From Pegoplata infirma (Eukaryota; Arthropoda; Insecta; Diptera; Anthomyiidae), in the NCBI GenBank assembly GCA_963921195.1, contig OY992536.1:228072023-228136022 (forward strand): 64,000 nt of DNA, written 5' to 3'. The position numbers and the translations under genes are program-made. Shown piece by piece: positions 56,403 to 64,000 of this stretch (position 1 is the first letter of the stretch; each line of letters starts with the position of its first letter). The notes under the pieces were generated by a model that did not search any database, had not been told where the DNA came from, and was given only the letters and a program-made list of their open reading frames with translations.

Positions 56403-57159
56403 AACAAGTATAAAAGTTAAATTCGACTTGGCCGAATCTTTGAATACCCTCCACAATGCCTTTTTAAGTAAATTTTCTAACGTGAAAAAATAAAATTTTT
56501 GATTAGAAATATTTTATGTTGTGTAAAACAACCTTTTTTAGTAATTTTTGAAAAAAAAAAAAATAGTTTACAAATTTTGTTTTTGAGTGTAATTTTTTTT
56601 TTGAGTTTAAAATTTTTTTCGAGTGTATTTTTTTTTTTTAAGTGTAAAAATATTTTTGAGTGACAAAAATACATTGTAAAATATTTTTGTGACTTACCAA
56701 TGTTTTAAAAACATGTTTAACGGGGTTTCAACATGTTAATTTAAGGTAATACTAATCTGAAATTTACGATTTTGCTAATAACTTTGAAACCTCAAGACCG
56801 ATTTGGCTGAAATTCAATACGAACCAAGCCAGTGGAACAAAAAATAAATATGCCAAGCTTCAGCATCCTCAGAATTGTCTTTCGAACGTTACCGTGTTTT
56901 TTATCTCATAAATTCACGAAAACCCATTGCCGAATTTCAGTCTTTTTCTCATAACTTTTGAACCACTGCAGTGGTGCACTGGACCGACTTGGCTGGATTG
57001 CAATACCAACCTGACCAGGTAAATGGCCAACATATGTGCCAAACTTCAGGAGCCGCCGTAAAATCTTTCAAAAGTAAGCGTGTTGTCAACAGATAGATAG
57101 ACGGACCGACGGACATTGCTAGATCGTCTCAAAATCGATCGAGGATCATGAATATATAT
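56403..57159 (-). mobile_element. mini-me/DINE-like element, type 1 (copy F), minus strand, truncated
   Basis: AACAAGTATAAAAGTTAAAT, hairpin ATTCGACTTGGCCGAAT, ACCCTCCACAATGCC, the AC-rich block, TTTTGAACCACTG phrases, GACGGACCGACGGACATTGC and GATCGAGGATCATGAATATA appear in order. It stops at 57159, where the large foldback element begins. The missing 5' part is not found beyond 61823. Confidence 0.82.
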
Positions 57160-57514
57160 GGGGCATTCCATGTCAAATCGGACACGTTGAAATTTTTTTT
57201 GTTAGATTTTCCCAATTTGTTTACAGTTTTTAGTACCCTTCGAAAACTCGTTTGTGTTCTTTTGCTCAAAACTTCTTCAATAATGATCCAATTTTTTTTT
57301 TTAAATTTTTGTTTTTTTACGTACTACTTTAAAAAAAAAAAAATCCCAAAAATTCTTAAAAGCACTTTAGTATGCGATTTTTAAGTTTTAAAATTTAAAT
57401 CTTATTTTTGAAAATGTTTGTACTCTTCGATTTTTTTTTAAATTTTTTTGTGTAAAACTTTTATTGATTCTAAAAATTTTTTGCCCAGGACGATCGTGGG
57501 ATAACGATTATTAC

Positions 57515-58082
57515 TAGGGATGAGATTTTCATGCACTAAAAAATCGAAAATATGCGCTTAAAATATACACTAAAAAATTTAAAATATGCACTAAAAAACC
57601 TTAAAATATGCACTAAAAAATAAAATGTGTGTAATAAAAATCTTGTTTTCATATGAAAAACTTCTTAAAAAGTAAAAAATAACTCCGGGTTTAAATAGTT
57701 ACATTTAAAACTTTATGTGAGCAAGATTTTTTTAGAAATTAAGAAAATTTAAAAAAAAAAATTAAAAACAAAAAAAATAGTTTTTCTTTTTTTTAAATAA
57801 ATTTTTTAAAATTTAAAATAGTTTTTGAAAAAAATAAATTTCAATTTGTGTTTTTGCTAATTTATGCCAAAATATGCAAAAATATGCACTTAAAAGTTGG
57901 AAATATGCAAAAAAATATGCATTTAAAATCAAAATATGCAAAAATATGCATTTTCACCAAAATATGCAAAAACAAGTCAATGCCGATTTAACGCAAATTT
58001 CATGAACCGGAAAGATAATTGGTCGATATTGTTTTTAGACTATCGACAAAAAACATGCATTTGAATGGAAATCTCATCCCTA
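57515..58082. mobile_element. hAT-like element with AATATGCA repeats, 568 bp
   Basis: Ends TAGGGATGAGATTTTCATGC and its near-complement ATGGAAATCTCATCCCTA. Flanks ATTATTAC (57507-57514) and ATTATTAG (58083-58090) differ by one base; the empty site is visible in the foldback copy near 15290. The motif AAAATATGCA(CTAAAAA) repeats more than a dozen times toward both ends. Non-coding. Confidence 0.9.
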
Positions 58083-59395
58083 ATTATTAGTATTTTTTTA
58101 AATTTTTTGAAAAAATTTTATTGTAATTTTCCAATCTTAAAATCATTTCTACTGCTCCAATGGTGCGTCATAGAGGGTTTATTTATAAGACCGACCCCAT
58201 TAATTTTTACGTCTTAACATTTCTTTGGAACAAACTAATACCGTACTCTAATTTCTAAGGGGGCTCCCACTCCCACACAAAACGACATTTTTTAAAATTT
58301 GCTCCAACCGCTCTTACTGCCCTACGAGTGCCCTTAGAGCAATTAAATATATGACCGACCCACAATATTTTTTTATTCCAAAACTTTTCTCTGAACACAC
58401 CTACCCTCTATCTTAAACTATTAAGGCGGTCCCCATAGATTTTTTTTTTTATTTTTGTAAATTTGTTTTATTTAATCAGCTTCTACCGGCCCAATGGTGC
58501 GTCCAAGAGGGGTCATTAGTGAGACCGACCCCCATTTATTTTTGCCCCCCAAAATTTTTGTAAAACATACCTACGCCCCATCTCCACTTCCTAAGTAGGC
58601 TCCCATACAAATAACAGTTGTAGCAAATTTTATAAAAATGTAATTTTGAATGGAAGCCCACTTAGGGAGTTGAGATAGGGCGTAGGTATGTTTTACAAAA
58701 ATTTTGGGGGGCAAAAATAAATGGGGGTCGGTCTCACTAATGACCCCTCTTGGACGCACCATTGGGCCGGTAGAAGCTGATTAAATAAAACAAATTTACA
58801 AAAATAAAAAAAAAATCTATGGGGACCGCCTTAATAGTTTAAGATAGAGGGTAGGTGTGTTCAGAGAAAAGTTTTGGAATAAAAAAATATTGTGGGTCGG
58901 TCATATATTTAATTGCTCTAAGGGCACTCGTAGGGCAGTTAGAGCGGTTGGTGCAAAAAAATAAAATTTTGTGTGGGAGCCTCTTTAGAAATTGGAGATA
59001 GGGTATTAGTTTGTTCCAAAGAAATTTTTAGACGTAAAAATTAATGGGGGTCGGTCTTGGAAATAACCCCTCTATGACGCACCATTGGAGCAATAGAAAT
59101 GATTTTACTCCTGGGCAAAAAATTTATAGAATCGATAGAAGTTTTACATAAAAAAAGTTCAAAAAAGTCAAAGAGTACATACATTTTTAAACAGATTTAA
59201 ATTTTAAAACTTAAAAATCGCATACTAGACGACTTTAAACCTGCTGTTTGGTTAGAAAAAACATACGTATGTTAGGTTAATGGACCATTTGGTCCATACT
59301 TAAATATTCACACAAAATAACAATTTAATCTTATATTTGTATAAATTTTGGATCACTTCTCCCTAAATATTAATTATATATTCTTTTCTTAACTC

Positions 59396-59904
59396 TAGAA
59401 ATGGGCACGTGACTCGGTTTTGGCTTACGCTCACTCACACAAGAAATATTATAATCACTAATGAATCACTAACTCGAGTTTTTTCTTTACTCACGCTCAC
59501 CTACTACTCACGTCAGTAAAATTAAATAAAGTCACGCGTGACTCACGTGATTCAAGATACCGCTCACGCAATTTTCACTTACAAATACACCGTTTTTACG
59601 AAAATTAAAAAAAAAAAGTTTTTTAATTATTTAGCATACCGTTAATTTGACACTTAACTGATTGCGAAACGAAAAATAAAACTAAAAACTCTAAATAAAA
59701 CTGTAAGCAATACAAAAAAAGTTGATTCACGCAAGGCAAATGGCTCTCACGCAAAAATTGGACTTACTCACAAATCACTTACGCATAAAAGTATTGGAAT
59801 CATGCTCACTCATGAATCCCGTGATAAACAAGACTTTTGCTCGCGCGTGAGTCACGCGTGATTCAAGTGAACCACGCAAATCACGTGACTAGCGCCCATC
59901 TCTA
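59396..59904. mobile_element. hAT-like MITE rich in CACGTGACTCACG, 509 bp
   Basis: Ends TAGAAATGGGCACGTGACT and AGTCACGTGATTTG-type text reading out to GCCCATCTCTA: tips TAGARATGGGC on both sides. Flanks CTTAACTC and CTCAACAC match at 6 of 8 bases, an aged 8-bp duplication. GTGACTCACG and CACGCGTGAG repeat throughout. The same tip, TAGAGATGGGC, occurs inside the element at 8564-9416. Confidence 0.75.
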
Positions 59905-60099
59905 CTCAACACAGCTAATGTATAAATTTGTTTAGGGATTCCCCTCTTTGCATTTTTTTACTCAGCATAGCTAATGTAGAACATAATTGTGGGATTTCCA
60001 TTTTTTTGTCTTTTAATCAATATACAATCAATCGTTATCGGTGGACTCTTAGTCATGCTACGTATGAAAAAACCAACCGTACCTTGGTAAGCCTAGAAA

Positions 60100-61343
60100 T
60101 GCACAGCCTGAAAACAAGCAAGGGCAACGCGTTGTATTGAACCTGACAGAAGGCTTGAAAGGGCGAAATATAACAGGCGACAATTTTTTTCCACTTTTGA
60201 GTTGGTAAAAAAGAAAATGAAACTAAGATATGTGCGAACAGTACGAAAAAGAAAAAATAAAACATTTGTTCCTCCGAAATTGATGACTGGTAAAAATCTC
60301 CCTTGGTACCATTTTACATTTGCATGCGATGGCATTGCGACATTAGTGCACAAGACAGCTGCTGTTGATGAGAGTGGATTGAAGAACAAACCGGAGATAC
60401 AATTACAATTCAAATATTACAATTCAACGAAAACTGTGTTCGTTTCATGTTCTCCTATAATTCCTAATGCTTCTTCGCTTTTAGGTGGCGTAGATACTTC
60501 TGATCAAATGGTTGGTTGCTACAGCACAAAACGCAAAACAAATCGCTGGCCAAACATTGTATTTGCAAACAAACCGGAATATCCGCTATCTGAAATCGAC
60601 ATAATGGGCTCCAGCTGATCGAAATCTCAAGAGACCAGAGTTTTTGCGGCAACTAGCATTTTCTCTGGCTAAGAGTCCCCGCACAACAATGTCGGAGCGG
60701 TTGACGGTTTCGGTCATGAGAGAGTATAGGCGCAAAACAAAGGCGGCAGCGGGAAATTCAGTCAGGCGTTGATATGTACACTATTTTTCAATTTTTCGGC
60801 ACTTTTTTATTTAATTTTATTGTTTTTTTTTCATATAAATTTGATTTTCTTATATTCAATAGTTTTTTGTGTTTTTTTAGAATTTTAAATATTTTTTTTT
60901 TTTAGAGATCACATTTTTTTATTTACTTTATCGAAAATAATCGAAATATTTATAAAAATGTGGTAACATTTTCATATCAAAAATTCAAAGAGAGAGAGAA
61001 ACCGACACAAAAATAAAATTGATTTTATTCATGCGGTTTTCGGTCGAGCGTTTTTTCTTGCCAAATTTGTATGAAAAAAACGTCACCGACATTGTTGTGC
61101 GGGGACTCTAACAATAAGGCGTAATAATGTAACGGACGAGATAACCTCAACAAGAGTGCTCAGCACAGCTCTTGGCTGAAATACGATCATACTTCCAATT
61201 CAGGGGCTCGAAAGCGTGGAGTTTGTAGTTGCTGCAAGTCTAAGTCTAACCTAAAATGCACCAGTTGCTGCAATTTTATTTGCAAAACTAACCGAAAAAC
61301 AGTTTACTCCTTATGCAATGACAATTATTATAAAACAAACTAA
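60100..61343 (+). pseudogene. piggyBac transposase relic (DDE_Tnp_1_7 family)
   Basis: Three recognisable blocks lie in order. First, around 60107-60190, codons read RVVLNLTEGLKG and NITGDNFF, the conserved region around a catalytic Asp in piggyBac transposases. A run of T at 60184-60190 shifts the frame. Second, 60202-60618 is open for 138 codons and carries VRTVRK near its start and GGVDTSDQMVG then KRKTNRWP near residues 94-117; the Asp of GGVD is a family hallmark. A stretch of about 16 residues before GGVD is unusual. Third, about 61206-61343 encodes CSCCK, CTSCC and FICK, a cysteine-rich C-terminal zinc-finger-like tail, then a stop. A MITE (60673-61108) separates blocks two and three. 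The N-terminal half is missing. Not functional. Confidence 0.88.
60673..61108. mobile_element. PIF/Harbinger-like MITE, 436 bp
   Basis: Ends GAGTCCCCGCACAACAATGT and ACATTGTTGTGCGGGGACTC are perfect inverted repeats. The triplet TAA is duplicated at 60670-60672 and 61109-61111. The TWA duplication is typical of PIF/Harbinger. Inserted in the piggyBac transposase relic; non-coding. Confidence 0.92.
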
Positions 61344-61823
61344 AAAATACTTGTTTTTTCAAAGAAAACCAATGAGAATATACTATGGACCAAATGGTCC
61401 CTTAACCTAAGAAACGTAATTTTTTATTTTTCTAAGTCCCGGTTTAAGTCTGAACCGAGATTTTTTGTAAAAAACATTGTTTTATAAAAATACCCCATGA
61501 GCTAAAAACATAAGCCAGTATATATCACCGTTCAAAAAATACAAAGGAAACAATCCAAAAAGTGGACCAAATGGGCTTAACCTAACAGCAGGGTTAAAGA
61601 ATTTTTTTTAATTTTTTTTTTTAAAGTACGTAAAAAAACAAAAATTTTGAAAGGAAGGAACAAACTACCAATTTTTAAAAATTCGATATTTTTTGAACGA
61701 GTCATCAAAAAAATCTGAAAATTTACCTCGAAGGAGTTTTCGAAGGGTACTAAAAACTGTCAAAAAATTGGAAAAATCTAAAAAAAAAAATATTCAAAGC
61801 GTTCGTTTGACATGGAATGCCCC

Positions 61824-63236
61824 ATACATATATTTGTTCCTTTTACTCCTACAAGGAGCATAGGGCCGTTACAAGATTTTTCCAATATATTCGATTTGAT
61901 GCACGATGTTGTATTTGATTCCAGCTTAGATGTAGTTCAGACATTTTACTGTCAATTTGGCGTCTCCAGGTATGCGAAGGTCTTCCTCTATTTAACGTTA
62001 AGTGAAGTTCATTTAATAGTTTTGCATCTTATTTTCTTCTATTTAATTAACAAATTTTATTTTTTCTTAATAAAAATCTTAAATTATCAAAAAAACCGGA
62101 AAAACCCGATTGACCGGTTTTTTATATTAAACCCGAAACCGAAACCGGTTTTCCAAATTTTAGTTTTTCGAATAAACCGAAAACTGGTTTTTGAAAATCG
62201 TTGGTTTTTTGGATATTCTACTTGATATGCATTTGAATAAATCAATTGAATCACCCGCAAAATCAATTAAATCACCCGCAAAAAATTATCCTGACAAAAA
62301 TTTAATTAAATATATTAATTTATTATTTCTTATATGTATAATTTTACTGATTGCCAGAATATCATTTTAATATATTGAAGGGTATGTCCAGTTTCCTTCT
62401 TATCAAATAACACAACGAAAATAGCATTTTTTAAAGAATTTCTTCCATATGCTACAGCAAAGAGATGACAAGTTTTTCTCAATAATTTTAACATGAAGAA
62501 ATCAAGCAGAAGTAAATAATAAAACGTGATTTATAAATATCATTTTTTTTTTTGCAACTGTACAAACACAACTGAAAGAAGCATCAAAAAATAAGATAAA
62601 ATGACACTGAGTAAGTACATTTGGACATTAACAGCTGAGTTCCAAAGGAAACTACGAACAGCAATGCACAAAGAAGGAAGCAGCACATGAAGTGGTGTTA
62701 AAATTTAAAAGTTAAATAAAAATTATTTTTTTTTTCTTATTTTTTTTTTTTTTGTATTTTTGTTCAAAAGTTTTTTTTTCACCCAAAAGTACCAAATGCA
62801 ATTCGATGCTTTTGTGCTGTTGATGAATATACGTTTCCTCGTTGTGTTTTAAATCTTCAATGATATGTACACGTGATTGCGTACAGAGTACATATATCAC
62901 GTGACTGACACATATGTCTCAGAGACAGTTTAGCCTGGTTTATTGTGTCACTAACAGCAACAGCAGAAATAACGCAATAAGGAAAATGGGTGTAATACAC
63001 ACCACTGTGTGCACGAATCTGAAGCATCAATAAATTTGAAAAACGTAAAAACCAAGAGATTTAATTTTTGTCAGTTTAAACCGATCATTAAAATAACTAC
63101 ACTCAAAAGAAAAACTTTGGTAAAATATCTTAAAAAATACTTTCAATTTTAATTAGAAAACTTTAAGAAGATTTTAATTATTGAATGTATATTTTCGTTT
63201 CGTTTTTGATGTTTTTCGGTAATTTTACTGAGTCCA
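61824..63236. other. Gene-free stretch
   Basis: AAACCGG / CCGGTTTT motifs cluster at 62090-62200. ATCACCCGCAAAATCAATTA is duplicated at about 62250-62280. A T tract lies at 62726-62755. The 137-codon frame at 61812-62225 begins in the foldback terminus and passes through these repeats; I see no domain in it. Confidence 0.45.
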
Positions 63237-63380
63237 TGCCAGGGGCGGCTCCAGGGATGACAAAATAGGGCAAATTTCCCAACCAAAGCAAATTCGGAAA
63301 AGAATAATAAGAAAAAGAAAGAAATAGAGAAATAATGAAGAGAAGAACGAGGAGAAAGAGGAGAAAACATAAAAGAAAGA
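63237..63380 (+). repeat. Terminus of a composite array element, reversed
   Basis: CAGGGGCGGCTCCAGGGATG, then GGCAAATTTCCCAACCAAAG, GCAAATTCGG and a purine-rich tract (63297-63380). This is the reverse complement of the order pyrimidine tract, GAATTCGGTTTGG, GGATCCGCGCC at arrays 1, 3 and 53 kb. No 35-bp array follows here. Confidence 0.72.
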
Positions 63381-63715
63381 AAAACTAGACCCACTAATCC
63401 TTATATTTTTTGATCTTCTGTTGTGCATCTATGCAAAGTTTTCTTGAAAGACATCTTTAACCCTTGTTGAACCAGGGGCCAAAAAATTTCAAACAGCTGT
63501 TTTTTTTTTGCTCATAGTCAAATTTGATTTTTTTTTTGACTTTGAAAAACTAGACCCACTAAACCTTATATTTTTTGATCTTCTGTTGTGTATCTATGCA
63601 AAGTTTTCTTGATAGACATCTTTAACCCTTGTTGATCCAGGGGCCAAAAAATTTCAAACAGCTGTTTTTTTTGCTCATAGTCAAATTTGACTTTTTTTTT
63701 ACTTTTGAAATAATA
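63381..63715. repeat. Tandem duplication of about 167 bp
   Basis: AAACTAGACCCACTAA, TTTTTTGATCTTCTGTTGTG, CATCTTTAACCCTTGTTGA and GCTCATAGTCAAATTTGA occur twice in the same order, starting at about 63381 and 63547. The copies differ at only a few bases. Confidence 0.93.
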
Positions 63716-63792
63716 TTTTTTTTTCACTCTCAGCTCAACCCAGGAACAACCACGAGGACGTGGTGAAATGTCTGATCCCATTTTTTTATTTT

Positions 63793-64000
63793 TATACCCT
63801 CCACTCTAGTGATAGAAGGTATATATAAGTTTGTCATTCCGTTTGTAAAACAATGAAATATTGGTCTAGGACCCAATAAAGTATATATAATTATGATCCT
63901 TGATCGATTTTAAGTCGATCTAGCGATGTCCGTCCGTCCATCCGTCCGTCTGTCTATCTGTCCGTAGAAAACAAGCTAACTTTTGAAAGACTTTACAGAG
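63793..64000 (+). mobile_element. mini-me/DINE-like element, type 1 (copy G), cut by window end
   Basis: TATACCCTCCACTCTAGTG, hairpin, TTGTCATTCCGTTTGTAA, CGATCTAGCGATGTCCGTCC, microsatellite (63928-63962) and GCTAACTTTTGAAAGACTTT match copies B and C. The rest lies outside the window. Confidence 0.88.

Larger units (their letters stand above)
59239..61593 (+). mobile_element. piggyBac-like transposon, degenerate, 2355 bp with inserts
   Basis: TTAA flanks both ends (59235-59238, 61594-61597), the invariant piggyBac target. Tips are ACCTGCTGTT and AACAGCAGGG, i.e. CCCTGCTGTT with the first left base changed. The subterminal palindrome GGACCATTTGGTCC (59282-59295) has partners at 61387-61400 and 61564. 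The transposase relic lies in the right half. Inserts at 59396-59904 and 60673-61108 account for about 950 bp. Confidence 0.9.
57160..61823. mobile_element. Large foldback element, copy 2, with nested insertions
   Basis: Ends GGGGCATTCCATGTCAAA and TTTGACATGGAATGCCCC. Left 8 bases ATATATAT and right 8 bases ATACATAT differ once, a possible duplication. Without inserts it is about 1.73 kb and almost entirely one palindrome centred near 58640: for example ACCGGCCCAATGGTGCGTCC at 58487 against GGACGCACCATTGGGCCGGT at 58752. The hAT-like element at 57515 sits in the left arm and the piggyBac at 59239 in the right arm. No gene of its own. Confidence 0.85.

Noticed and set aside
60436..60484. Possible intron in the piggyBac relic (GT near 60436, AG at 60483-60484)
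   Set aside because: Removing 49 bases breaks the frame into GGVD, while reading through keeps it.
61812..62225. 137-codon plus frame
   Set aside because: Begins in the terminus of the foldback element and runs through AAACCGG repeats; no domain seen.

Overview
This 64 kb window reads as AT-rich, gene-poor DNA from a higher dipteran fly. I found no intact host gene, rRNA, tRNA, CRISPR array or bacterial feature. The strongest clue to the organism is an interspersed repeat present in many copies. It starts TATACCCTCCAC..., carries TA-rich and GTCC/GTCT microsatellites beside a conserved GATCTAGCGATGTCCG core, and ends with an ATTCGGC..GTCGAAT hairpin and ACTTGTTT. That is the structure described for dipteran mini-me/DINE-1 (INE-1-like, Helentron-derived) elements. 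The species cannot be fixed from the sequence. Nearly all open reading frames here are chance frames in repeats.

The window is a stack of transposons nested in transposons. Many junctions can be resolved to the base through target-site duplications (TSDs). Layout: 0-4 kb small foldback and TIR elements; 4.4-8.2 kb a palindromic 35-bp tandem-repeat array with two insertions; 8.2-9.4 kb a LINE-like tail and a CCCAGC-ended element; 9.8-10.8 kb a second array; 11.9-12.4 kb a T-rich repeat; 12.5-14.3 kb three mini-me/DINE-like elements inside one another; 14.6-16 kb half of a large foldback element; 17.0-22.5 kb a mini-me/DINE copy split by a hAT-like transposon (with a broken transposase gene and two more nested elements) and by a Transib-like element; 22.5-25.1 kb a third array; 28.1-31.3 kb another mini-me/DINE copy, a fourth array and three TIR elements; 32.9-35.2 kb the largest and most homogeneous array; 37.1-39.8 kb a minus-strand mini-me/DINE copy holding a hAT-like element and a pogo-like element that itself holds a hAT-like element; 40-53 kb older repeat fragments, foldbacks and degenerate arrays; 54.3-55.8 kb two TIR elements; 56.4-61.8 kb a mini-me/DINE copy followed by a giant foldback element that holds a hAT-like element and a piggyBac with two insertions; 63.2-64 kb an array-element end, a tandem duplication and a final mini-me/DINE copy running off the window.

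Only two protein-coding relics are supported. One is a hAT-like transposase gene (minus strand, 18.16-20.41 kb) with a recognisable intron, a frameshift and a 702-bp insertion. The other is a piggyBac transposase relic (plus strand, about 60.1-61.34 kb) with a frameshift and a 436-bp insertion. Everything else looks non-autonomous.

The most unusual structure is a dispersed composite repeat. Its 35-bp unit contains two separate palindromes, CTCAGAATCTGAG and TTTTTCTATAAGAAAAA. The arrays are followed by a pyrimidine-rich tract and a common GC-rich terminus ending near GGATCCGCGCC. They recur in both orientations across the window and serve repeatedly as landing sites for other elements, some of them at the TCA inside the palindrome.
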